Source: Chondrinema litorale
GTDB lineage: Bacteria > Bacteroidota > Bacteroidia > Cytophagales > Flammeovirgaceae
DNA length: 64,000 bases
Direction: 5' to 3'
Assembly: GCF_026250525.1 (NCBI RefSeq)
Contig: NZ_CP111045.1
Coordinates: 186,001 to 250,000 of the forward strand
Made by a program: the position numbers and the translations under genes. Under the pieces are notes generated by a model. The model made no database searches. It saw nothing but the letters and a program-made list of their open reading frames with translations, and was not told where the DNA came from. Shown here in pieces: positions 17,264-25,533 of the stretch. Position 1 is the first letter of the stretch; every line of letters begins with the position of its first letter.

Positions 17264-20071
17264 TTAGCCTAAAATATAATTGATGTCTTCTTCTGAAAGC
17301 GATTTAATAGAAGCAGTATCTGCTGAAACAATGTTTTCGAATAACTCTTTCTTTTTCTCTTGTAAGAGCAGGATTTTTTCTTCTATGGTTTCTTTAGTAA
17401 TCAGTTTATATGTCAATACTTTGTTTTGCTGACCAATTCTGTGTGCTCTATCTATTGCTTGGTTTTCTGCTGCAACATTCCACCACGGATCAAAAATAAA
17501 CACCGTATCTGCTGCAGTAAGGTTAAGGCCAGTTCCTCCGGTTTTTAGTGTCATTAGAAAAACTCGGCACTCTGAATCGTTTTGAAAACGTTGGATAATT
17601 TCTTGTCGATTTCTAGTTGAACCACTCATACTTACAAAATCAATATTGGCATTATCCAGTTTTTCACCAATGAGCTCTATGGCATTTAAAAAGTTAACAA
17701 AAACTAACATTTTATGCCCATTCTCAACTGCATCAATTATTTGTTCTATCAGTACTTCTAATTTCGGTGAGCTTATTTTTCCATCTGTTTTATTTTCTGG
17801 AATTGATGCAATTTGTCGCAATTCATTAAGTGCCTGAAATATAAAAAACTGAGAACTAGAAACACCTTTTTGCGCAATTTGACTTTTAATAGCAGTTACA
17901 TAAAACTGCCTACGTTGCTCATAAAATGCTTTTTGCTTTGCAGACATTTCTACATAAAGCGTTTGCTCAATTTTGCTAGGTAACTCTTTGAGTACTTCAC
18001 TTTTGAGCCTTCTTAAAATAAAAGGATAGATTTTTTTTCTCAACTCTTCAATCACACGTACATCACTATTCTTTTGAATTGGGTTCGCATAATTACGCGA
18101 AAAGTTTTCAAGCGTGCTAAACATAGAAGGAGTGAGAAAGCGGAAAAGAGAATATAATTCACCTAAATTATTTTCTACAGGGGTACCGCTTAACGCCAAT
18201 CTATGATCGGATTTTAACATCATTACAGCTTTGGTAGTTTGTGTATTGATGTTTTTAATATTTTGCGATTCGTCTAAGATTACATAGTGAAATTCCTGTT
18301 CAGCAAAAGCCTCAATATTGCTTCTAAGCATTCCATAAGTGATAAAGATCAGGTTATGCACCATCGCTTCTTCTAAATCACAAGTATTGCCATAATAAGT
18401 ATAATGAGAAATTTGCGGACAAAACTTATCCACTTCTGCAGCCCAATTAAACAGCAAACTTTTAGGCATTACTATAAGCGTTGGTTTTGCTTTTTCTGGA
18501 TAAATGGTAGCCAGCAAAGTAAGTGTTTGCAAAGTTTTACCCAAGCCCATATCATCTGCTAAACAGCCGCCTAAGTTGTTTTTTTCGAGGTATTTTAACC
18601 ATTTAACTCCTTGCTCTTGGTAAGGTCTTAATTTAGCATTCACCCTGCTTTTTACCTTTGGCGATTTCTTTAGTTTATTAAAACCTTCAAAAACTGCCCT
18701 CGATTTTTTAAAGGTAGTTTTTGCTGCATTTTCATCTATAAGTTCTTCTACAATTGGCAAATCGAAGAAAGAAACTTGTACCTTTTTTTGTTTCTTTTTG
18801 AATAAGCGCTGTAGCTTGTGAATGTAATTTTCGTTGATAATGGCATGCATACCATTGCTCAAGCTGATGTATCGGTTTTTGTTATACTGATTTAAAACAT
18901 CGAATAAATTGAGTTTCTCACCTCCAAAATCTAAGGTTACATCTCCTTCTAGAAAATCTACTCCATGAGATAATTTTAAATCTAGCTTAGGTTGACCTGT
19001 GCTTATCTTATAGGATTTAAGTTTCTCAGCTCCAAACAGTTTAAAACTAAGCAGTAACTCAGGCAATTCTTGATAAATAAAACCACTTGCCACTTCTTTA
19101 GGTACTATAAAGAGGTTTCCCTCTTGTACAAAATCAGCTAATTTTTTTGAACCTTTTCTAGGAATATGTTTTGTTAAACTCTTTTTAATGATGTTGAGTA
19201 AGTCTTCGACCGGTTCTTGTTCGATGATTTTTACATTAATCACTTTTTCCATTTGATTAACTTCTGCATAATGGAAAAGCTCGAATTGTTCTAGAAACTC
19301 AAAATCGAAATCGGGAAGTGTTTGACCTACTCGCATAATTAGCGATTCGTCTTCATCAATTTTTTCGAAGATTAGAGCAGGTTCTGCAAAAATGCCATCT
19401 TCAGACCTTTTTATTTTATAGTCTTTGTAGGTTACTCTACAGTTCTCTACATATGAAAATAACAAAGAAAGGTACTTGCTTAAATCTGCCTCATGAAACT
19501 CTGATCTAAAATAATTGATTTGAGAAAAGTTATTTCCCATGGGTTTTACCTCAACAATTTTTCCATCTGCAAAAACAAAATCTTCGGTTAAAACCTCAAA
19601 AGTTTCTATAAGATTACTATTGAAAAACAAACTGACTCTTCCTTCGAATAGCATGGATTTATCCTTACTACCCGAGTCTTTTTTCTCTGAAATAATTACT
19701 CGTATCTCACCTGTTTCTTCTTGAAAGATTACGGGTGAGCCTGTTTCATCGATAATGTTATTACAATGTTTAAGTTGCCAAAGTAGATAGCTATGGTCCG
19801 AGAGATAAACATGTTTCGATTCTTTCTCCCAATCTATTACAAAACTGTTTTTTTCATTAATACTTTCGAGAGTTCTTAGCACATTTCTTATAGCTCCCGA
19901 AAAGCTTAAAAAGTTAACATCTACTGGATTTCCTTGTTGGTTTGTTATCTCTATGTATGCTCCATAATCGTCAAACTTAAGGCAAAAAAAGACTTGTCTC
20001 AGACTACTTTTACTGCTGAAATTTGCTTGTTTGTTTTTCTTAAAGTGCTGAAACACATTTTTTTTCTCCAT
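17264..20071 (-). CDS. SNF2-family DEAD/DEAH-box helicase
   Basis: 935 residues. The C-terminal half is a complete SNF2 ATPase: motif I GGCLADDMGLGKTLQTL near residue 505, motif II DESQ near 602, LSGTPVENNLGELYSLFRF, then TGGTGLNLTAADTVF and QAIDRAHRIGQ near 875 (motifs V and VI). The first 470 residues hold no recognised domain, though bacterial SNF2 proteins usually have a SNF2_N-associated region there. Members translocate on double-stranded DNA, and some belong to antiphage systems such as DISARM. Here there is no methylase or phospholipase D nearby, so a housekeeping or uncharacterised role is equally likely. First gene of a two-gene operon. Confidence 0.9.
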   Translation of the reverse strand: MEKKNVFQHFKKNKQANFSSKSSLRQVFFCLKFDDYGAYIEITNQQGNPVDVNFLSFSGAIRNVLRTLESINEKNSFVIDWEKESKHVYLSDHSYLLWQLKHCNNIIDETGSPVIFQEETGEIRVIISEKKDSGSKDKSMLFEGRVSLFFNSNLIETFEVLTEDFVFADGKIVEVKPMGNNFSQINYFRSEFHEADLSKYLSLLFSYVENCRVTYKDYKIKRSEDGIFAEPALIFEKIDEDESLIMRVGQTLPDFDFEFLEQFELFHYAEVNQMEKVINVKIIEQEPVEDLLNIIKKSLTKHIPRKGSKKLADFVQEGNLFIVPKEVASGFIYQELPELLLSFKLFGAEKLKSYKISTGQPKLDLKLSHGVDFLEGDVTLDFGGEKLNLFDVLNQYNKNRYISLSNGMHAIINENYIHKLQRLFKKKQKKVQVSFFDLPIVEELIDENAAKTTFKKSRAVFEGFNKLKKSPKVKSRVNAKLRPYQEQGVKWLKYLEKNNLGGCLADDMGLGKTLQTLTLLATIYPEKAKPTLIVMPKSLLFNWAAEVDKFCPQISHYTYYGNTCDLEEAMVHNLIFITYGMLRSNIEAFAEQEFHYVILDESQNIKNINTQTTKAVMMLKSDHRLALSGTPVENNLGELYSLFRFLTPSMFSTLENFSRNYANPIQKNSDVRVIEELRKKIYPFILRRLKSEVLKELPSKIEQTLYVEMSAKQKAFYEQRRQFYVTAIKSQIAQKGVSSSQFFIFQALNELRQIASIPENKTDGKISSPKLEVLIEQIIDAVENGHKMLVFVNFLNAIELIGEKLDNANIDFVSMSGSTRNRQEIIQRFQNDSECRVFLMTLKTGGTGLNLTAADTVFIFDPWWNVAAENQAIDRAHRIGQQNKVLTYKLITKETIEEKILLLQEKKKELFENIVSADTASIKSLSEEDINYILG

Positions 20072-20179
20072 AATTATCTTAGTTTTAGATTATTGAGATA
20101 ATGTAAAGTTAAACACAGAAGTAGAAACAAAAAGTGAGAGGGAAAGAAAAATACATTTCTCCATCTTGACTAGTGCCAA

Positions 20180-20430
20180 AATCCAGCGATTAGAGGCTCT
20201 TTGATTATTGTCAACAACTTGTATCTTTCCTTTGTAAGCTTTTGGAAGAAACCCTAAGGTTTTAATGGTACTTTAAAGTCCCTGCCAAAATCTGGTTGGG
20301 AGATATATAGTCCTAAAGGACGATTGTTGATTTAATTGGTGGCGCTATAGGTGACCCCGAACAGAAAAATAAAAATCATCAAAGATATCTCCCCCAAAAG
20401 TATTTTTTAAATCTTTAAATTGTTTTTGTT
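20180..20430 (+). ncRNA. candidate IS110 bridge-RNA region
   Basis: A 250-base non-coding leader lies between the element's left end (ATCCAGCGATTAG) and the IS110 transposase start. In IS110-group elements this segment is known to encode a structured bridge RNA that pairs with target and donor DNA. A second, diverged copy at 6455-6641 keeps the block order, which shows that the sequence is element-specific. I have not folded it, so the guide loops are not assigned. Confidence 0.55.
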
Positions 20431-21765
20431 ATGGCAAAGATTTCATTGGATATAATCAATCCAAATGCCGCAGGAATTGATATCGGTTCTAAAAGCCATT
20501 TTGTGAGTATTGGACAGGATACAGGTGATGTCAGGGAATTTGGGGTATATACAAAAGATCATCAAGAAATGATAAAATGGTTAAGAGAAAATGGGGTGTC
20601 CACAATAGCCATGGAGAGTACAGGCACTTACTGGCAGACGTTGTTCAATGCCCTTCAATTTGAAGGTTTTGAGGTCTTACTTGTCAATGGTAGGGATATC
20701 AAAAATGTTAAGGGGAAAAAGACAGATGTCATCGATTGCATGTGGATACAGCAATTACATAGCCTTGGTCTTCTTAGTGGAAGTTTCCTACCCGATGAAT
20801 GTACGCGTCAATTACAGACATACTATAATCATAGGCAAGGATTCATCAGACATAGGGCAAAATATACCCAAAAGATGCAAAAAGCTCTACGTTTAATGAA
20901 TATACGTCTAGATATAGCAATAAGGGATATCACTGGAAAAACGGGGCTCGCCATAATCGAAGCTATCCTGCAAGGAGAACGAGACCCAATAGTACTCGCA
21001 AACCTATCAGATATCAGGGTCAAAAAAAGTAAATCTGAGATTGCCCTGTCATTGGAAGGAGAATGGAAAGATGACCTAATATTCGTTCTACAAGATTGTC
21101 TGGACATGTATAAAATTTATAAAGAAAAAGTTATAAAAGTAGATCAAATGATAGAACAGCTTCTAGAAAATACATTTGTCACTAAAACTGACACCGAGCT
21201 ACCCCTTCCAAAGTTACGCAAAAGGAAAAAAGCACATAAAAATGTCCCTAGTTTTAATATTCGACCAATAGCATGGAAGATTTTCAATGTCGACCTGTAT
21301 CAAATTGAAGGTATCAGCCATGGGACAGTACTGAGTCTTCTGAGTAAACTGGGAGAAGGGCTCCACAAATTCCCAAGCTCTAAGCATTTTGTCAGTTGGC
21401 TAAGATTAGCTCCAAATAACAAAGTAAGTGGTGGTAAAATTATAAGTAGCAGGTCACCGAAAGGAAGAAATCATTTGAGTTATTCCCTAAGACAGGCTGC
21501 CAATAGTATTGGTAATTCTAAAGATCATGTTTTGAAACCCTTTTTCAATCGGATTGCTTTCAGAAAAGGAAGAGGTGCAGCGATAACCGCCACAGCAAGA
21601 AAATTGGCCACTATTATCTATCATATGTTGACAGATAAAAAAGAATTCGCCCCGGCCTATCACAATCAGGAAGGATTTGAAAGGAGAATGAAGATTTTTT
21701 CTTTGAAGAAAAAGCTGTCTTCACTCAACCTGACTCAGGAAGAAAAGGCTAGCATCTTGGTGTAA
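20431..21765 (+). CDS. IS110-family transposase (DEDD recombinase)
   Basis: 444 residues. The N-terminal RuvC-like DEDD domain has NAAGIDIGSKSHFVSI (first Asp), TIAMESTGTYWQ (Glu) and KTDVIDC (Asp pair region). The C-terminal Transposase_20 domain carries YQIEGISHGTVLSLLSKLG and the serine-containing LAPNNKVSGGKIISSRSPKG motif thought to act in strand exchange. The length is full for the family and the frame is uninterrupted, so this copy may be active. It acts with the RNA from its own leader to recombine target and donor DNA. Confidence 0.93.
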   Translation: MAKISLDIINPNAAGIDIGSKSHFVSIGQDTGDVREFGVYTKDHQEMIKWLRENGVSTIAMESTGTYWQTLFNALQFEGFEVLLVNGRDIKNVKGKKTDVIDCMWIQQLHSLGLLSGSFLPDECTRQLQTYYNHRQGFIRHRAKYTQKMQKALRLMNIRLDIAIRDITGKTGLAIIEAILQGERDPIVLANLSDIRVKKSKSEIALSLEGEWKDDLIFVLQDCLDMYKIYKEKVIKVDQMIEQLLENTFVTKTDTELPLPKLRKRKKAHKNVPSFNIRPIAWKIFNVDLYQIEGISHGTVLSLLSKLGEGLHKFPSSKHFVSWLRLAPNNKVSGGKIISSRSPKGRNHLSYSLRQAANSIGNSKDHVLKPFFNRIAFRKGRGAAITATARKLATIIYHMLTDKKEFAPAYHNQEGFERRMKIFSLKKKLSSLNLTQEEKASILV

Positions 21766-22038
21766 TGGGGGGATAGAGTTGTACAGAAAACCTTACAGAT
21801 TTTCAGTGAAAAGAGTTAGTTAATCAAGCATAGTAAAATTATAATTTTCTAAGATTATTTACCTTGAAGTTTTCATAAACTTGGTTAGGAGTCTTATACT
21901 CTAGACTGCCATGTGGTCTAAATCTATTATACATTCCAATGGATTCATGTATCCTTTTATAAGCAATAGTATATGAATGGAATCCTCTAAGCAAAAACTC
22001 TTCTTTTAGGATGCCATTCATTCTTTCAGCTAATGCAT

Positions 22039-22052
22039 GGGATGCCCCGCAT
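22039..22052. repeat. 14-bp GC-rich insertion before catalytic Glu of IS3
   Basis: Plus strand GCAT-GGG-ATGC-CCC-GCAT: word, spacer, reverse complement, complementary spacer, word. Removing 14 bases restores YENALAER in the transposase. This is the most symmetrical example in the window. Confidence 0.85.
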
Positions 22053-22078
22053 TTTCGTAAGGATCTCCATTTTCAGTC

Positions 22079-22092
22079 GCCGGGACCCGGTC
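22079..22092. repeat. 14-bp GC-rich insertion in IS3 before the catalytic Glu
   Basis: Plus strand GTC-GCCGGGACCCG-GTC: 11 bases containing CCGG-GAC-CCGG when the flank is counted, between duplicated GTC. Removing 14 bases restores KISMTENGDPYENA. Confidence 0.85.
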
Positions 22093-23053
22093 ATACTAAT
22101 TTTAATGTTATACCTATTCAATAATCCTACATACTAATGACAGCAATACTGTAAGCCACGATCTGAATGGTGAATTAGTGCTTTTTTTGGATATCTTCTA
22201 CTATAAATTGCCTGCTTTAAGGCTTCTAATGGTCCTGAAGCTTTCAAGGAGTTTTGAAAAGCCCAGCCTATAATTTTTCTAGAATAGGCATCTGTCAGAA
22301 GACTTAAGTAACTAAAGCCCTGTGGCATAGCTATATATAGTTCGCAACGCCAAGTTGTGAGAAAAAAAGGAAGCATTATATTTAAGTGACCAAACTATAA
22401 ATAATGCTCCCCCACTCCGTGGCGGCAATAGAGATCAGAGAACCTGATGTGTCCAAGGCAAATATGCTTAGAAACCGGCTGGAAGCAAAACAGAAAAACC
22501 CAATAATTCGGAATAGATTTCATATGATATGGTTACTTTATAAAGGATTTAGACGAGGCGAATGTGCTAAAATTTTAGGTGTGAGTCCAAACACGATTAC
22601 CAAGTATGTTCGTCTTTATCATGAAGGAGGTTTAGAATTACTGAGCCATCTTAATTATAAAAAACCGGTTTCCAAATTAATGGAACACAAGGAAAAAATC
22701 TGTAAAGCGATCAACGAACTCTTGCCGGATTGTATCTCGGCAATTCGGGAATGGATAAGGCAGGAATTAGGGATTGAACGAAGCTTGCAGCGGGTAAGAA
22801 TTTTTATTAAAAAATTAGGGTTTAGGTACAGGAAAACCACCCCTTTTCCAGGAGGAAAATTATCAGAAGAATGGCTCAAAGAACAAGAAGTATTCAAGAC
22901 AGATACCTTGTTTCCATTGCTAGGAAAAGTGGTATGTGGGGCTGCTGATCTACTTTTTTTAGATAGTGCTCACTTTGTACAAGGTAAGTTTGAGCGGTTC
23001 TTATGGAGTCAAAAACCCTATTACAACCCTACTTCACATGGCCGTTATCGGGT

Positions 23054-23067
23054 GCCGAGCATCGAGT
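23054..23067. repeat. 14-bp insertion in IS630 transposase
   Basis: GCCGAGCATCGAGT inserted after TATCGGGT, with CGA-GCA-TCG as a small hairpin and GT repeated at the junction. Removal restores HGRYRVNVLGGLDLA. Confidence 0.8.
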
Positions 23068-23226
23068 CAATGTGCTGGGCGGATTGGATTTGGCAAAAAG
23101 ACAGGTATTAAGCCTGGTGAATGACACGTTTATCAGAGCTGGAACCCTCACCAATTACATGAGATGGATCAGAAATTATCATTACCGAAATCTGGATAAA
23201 AAGCTTTATTTAATTTTAGATAATGC

Positions 23227-23240
23227 CCCGCATGGAATGC
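23227..23240. repeat. 14-bp insertion directly after second catalytic Asp of IS630
   Basis: ATGC-CCC-GCAT-GGA-ATGC, with the same spacers (CCC, GGA) as the insertion at 4155 on its gene strand. Removal restores LDNARYQKCDW. Confidence 0.85.
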
Positions 23241-23286
23241 CCGTTATCAAAAATGTGATTGGGTAAAGGAAGATGCAGAAATGCTT

Positions 23287-23298
23287 GCAGCCGCCTGA
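23287..23298. repeat. 12-bp insertion with in-frame stop in IS630
   Basis: GCAGCCGCCTGA lies between ATGCTT and AATATT and introduces TGA just upstream of the NIELVYLPAYSPN block. It overlaps an exact copy of the 12-mer GCTTGCAGCCGC (23283-23294). The boundary is uncertain by a codon. Confidence 0.6.
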
Positions 23299-23539
23299 AA
23301 TATTGAGTTGGTGTATTTACCAGCTTATTCTCCTAATTTAAATCTGATTGAGCGTTTGTGGAAGTGGATGAAAAAAGAGCTGGGGAAACATTACAGTAAG
23401 GATAAAAAAAACTTTAAGCTCCAAATTGAAAATACCTTACAAAAAATGAATTCGGAAGTGAGTGCTGATCAATTTGATAGCTTATTCTCACTCAAATTTC
23501 AATCGTATGAAAAATCCCAAATCTTGGCGCGCTGAACTA

Positions 23540-24115
23540 TATACAGGTTCTTCGGCAGATTTTAAAATCTACTTTTTTGATGTAGAAACAGGAAAATTGA
23601 TTCAAACATTTAAAACACTTACAAATACAATTACTGCATTACAGTTTTCAGATGATGATCATTATTTAGCCATTGGTGCCTATGTAGAGGATAATATGGG
23701 AGGTATTGCCATTTTTAAAAAAGATCGTGCCACAGGTCTATATGATTTGCATAAGCATCTAAAAGAATTTGGAGAAGGAAAAATATCTTCATTAGATTTT
23801 GATAGTAATGGCCGTTTACTAGTAGCTAGCAAAGGGAGTAATGTAAGGCTATTTGATGATAAATTTAACCTATTAAAAGAGATAAAAGGTTCTGGTACTT
23901 TCCCAAATTCGGCTGTTTTTTCCCCTGATGAAAAAAAAATTGCCATTGCCTATCTGGATGCTGCAGAGATTGATGTTTATTCTGCTCAAAAATACAATTT
24001 ACTATATCATCCTAATATTGGAGAATTAGGTGCTTCAGCATTTAGAACTGTATGTTTTTCTCAAGATAATAAATACTTATTTGCTGCAGGTGGAGTAATT
24101 GAACCACTTGAGTAA
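23540..24115 (+). pseudogene. WD40-like beta-propeller fragment, 5'-truncated
   Basis: About 190 residues remain, entering from the IS630 end as YTGSSADFKIYFFDVETGKL. Repeated strands of propeller type follow: LIQTFKTLTNTITALQFSDDDHYLAIGAY, ISSLDFDSNGRLLVASKGSNVRLFDDKF and SAVFSPDEKKIAIAYLDAAEIDVYSAQ. It matches WD40/YVTN-type domains seen in Bacteroidota sensor and caspase-fused proteins. The N-terminus and probably later blades (stop after GGVIEPLE) are missing. Host protein identity unknown. Confidence 0.7.
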
Positions 24116-24343
24116 TTAAATAACATTTTGCAAAAATTAGAGAATAAAAGTAAGAATGATGAAAACAAGGAAGAATAGAATAAAAACAATTTGAGATTAC
24201 TTTCTCTTTTGGCGATTCTAATATTTTTTATGCTTACAAAAAATCATTAGGCTTACTGTAAGTTTTATAAACCCAAGTACCCTTGTATTTAATGATGTGA
24301 TTATCAAATAATTACAAAAAACATAATTAAAACTTATGTTTAG

Positions 24344-25462
24344 TTATTCAGGTAGCTTTGGTATAGACAACCTATAAGGTTTGGATGAGATACTTTCTAG
24401 AAATGCTATTAGTGCTTCTTTTTCTTCTTTATTTAGTGATAAAGGTTTTAGTAAAGGAGATTTCTCTGGATATAAAGGTGACTCTTGATGGCTTTTGGGA
24501 ATAACCTGAGGCATACCAATATTATACATGCCAATTACCTCTTCTAGTTGATAAAGCAATCCATTATGTAACCAAGGACCAGTAAAGGTAACATCTCTTA
24601 GAGAAGGAGTTCGAAACTTTCCAACATCTGCAGTATCTCCTGAAATTAGGTAAAGTCCAAGATCTTCAGAAGGTCTACCCAAGTGTGATTGCCCGTTGTT
24701 ATGAAATTGTTGATTTGTGAAAAATGGTCCATTATGGCAGTTTATACATCGAGCTTTAGTTCTAAATAAATGTAATCCAAGTATTTGTTGATCGGTAAGT
24801 GCAGAAGATTTACCTTCTAAAAAAGCATCAAATGCACTTTTTCTGCTTACAATGCTTCTTTCAAATGTAGCTAATGCTTTTTGTATATATTCAATTTTGA
24901 TAGTATTTTCTCCAAATACTTCTCTGAATTTGCTCTTGTAGCCTGTTATTTTGTTTAAATTATTTATAAGACTATCAATGGACATATTCATTTCCGAATG
25001 ATCTTGAATTGGAAAAAGTAATTGTTCTTCTAGGTTAGAAGCTCTTCCATCCCAAAATAGAGAAGAATAATACCCAGTGTTTATTATCGACATGGAGTTT
25101 CGATTTCCTTTTCTGCGAGCATGACCAAATGATTGAGGTCTTCCATCTGCCCAACCAAGCTCTGGATCGTGACAAGATGCACATGCAATTGAACCAGATT
25201 TTGATAACCTTGGATCAAAAAATAGCATTTTACCTAATTGATTTTTTTCTCTACTATATAGATTATCCTTTGGGTAACCCATTTTGGGCAAAGGACCCAA
25301 TTCAGAAAATAATACACCATTATCTATATTTGGTTTAGGCCATTTTTCAGGAGAAGAATTATATAATTCTCTTAAATTTTCAGGAGTATCTTTTAAAGAA
25401 TAATAGCGATTAAAGCTGAATAATGAATAAGCTATAATTGATATTAAAAATATTTTTTTCAT
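24344..25462 (-). CDS. di-haem cytochrome c peroxidase (CCP/MauG family)
   Basis: 372 residues with an N-terminal signal (FLISIIAYSLFSF). Two CxxCH haem sites are present: ACASCH near residue 95 and RCINCH near residue 240. The GKMLFFDPRLSKSGS start of the family and the C-terminal FRTPSLRDVTFTGPWLHNG block are clear. Members reduce peroxide or oxidise protein substrates in the periplasm. It lies last in the minus-strand block after SusC, SusD and a Calx-beta lipoprotein, 71 bases downstream. Such CCP-like proteins often accompany imported metal or organic ligands in Bacteroidota loci. Function here is inferred from context. Confidence 0.9.
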   Translation of the reverse strand: MKKIFLISIIAYSLFSFNRYYSLKDTPENLRELYNSSPEKWPKPNIDNGVLFSELGPLPKMGYPKDNLYSREKNQLGKMLFFDPRLSKSGSIACASCHDPELGWADGRPQSFGHARRKGNRNSMSIINTGYYSSLFWDGRASNLEEQLLFPIQDHSEMNMSIDSLINNLNKITGYKSKFREVFGENTIKIEYIQKALATFERSIVSRKSAFDAFLEGKSSALTDQQILGLHLFRTKARCINCHNGPFFTNQQFHNNGQSHLGRPSEDLGLYLISGDTADVGKFRTPSLRDVTFTGPWLHNGLLYQLEEVIGMYNIGMPQVIPKSHQESPLYPEKSPLLKPLSLNKEEKEALIAFLESISSKPYRLSIPKLPE

Positions 25463-25533
25463 GTCTATTTTAACTATAATAAAAGTAAGTGTAGAAAGTT
25501 TATCTACACTTACTTTTATTGATACTACCTAAA

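Larger units (their letters stand above)
20180..21800 (+). mobile_element. IS110-family insertion sequence, intact
   Basis: The left boundary is defined by the match to the orphan copy at 6455. The transposase occupies 20431-21765. The right end is placed only approximately because no inverted repeats are expected in this family. It abuts an IS3 remnant on its right side. No short GC-rich insertion was found in its transposase. Confidence 0.75.
21839..22338 (-). pseudogene. IS3-family orfB fragment with stop and two insertions
   Basis: On the minus strand the sequence starts inside the DDE domain (YIAMPQGFSYLSLLTDAYSRK, just after the first Asp), continues through HHSDRGLQYCCH, and after a TAG reads YVGLLNRYNIKISM. 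After removing 14 bases at 22079-22092 and 14 at 22039-22052 it continues TENGDPYENALAERMNGILKEEF to NLRKL. The N-terminal part was replaced by the IS630 insertion at 22340. The copy is dead through a nonsense codon, truncation and two frame-shifting insertions around the catalytic Glu. Confidence 0.88.
22404..23535 (+). pseudogene. IS630 transposase broken by three GC-rich insertions
   Basis: The N-terminal helix-turn-helix (RGECAKILGVSPNTITKYVRLY) and DDE domain (LLFLDSAHFVQG first Asp, LILDNA second Asp, NLIERLWKW for the Glu) are all present, but in three pieces. Fourteen bases at 23054-23067 break RYRV/NVLGGLDLA, 14 at 23227-23240 break LDNA/RYQKCDWV, and about 12 at 23287-23298 add an in-frame TGA before NIELVYLPAYSPN. 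Deleting all three gives one continuous transposase ending at SQILAR. Apart from these the sequence looks well preserved. Confidence 0.88.
22340..23537 (+). mobile_element. IS630-family element (first copy), degraded
   Basis: Imperfect terminal inverted repeats: left GTTCGCAACGCCAAG, right end CTTGGCGCGCTGAAC. TA lies immediately outside both ends (22338-22339 and 23538-23539), as expected for IS630/Tc1 insertion. The left flank is an IS3 remnant and the right flank a WD40-like gene, so the flanks were not contiguous coding DNA before insertion. The transposase inside is broken by three short GC-rich insertions. Confidence 0.8.

Noticed and set aside
22404..22430. CCAC-TCC-GTGG near the start of the IS630 transposase
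   Set aside because: It fits the 4-3-4 pattern, but the N-terminus of this family is variable and I have no intact copy to show that bases were added.
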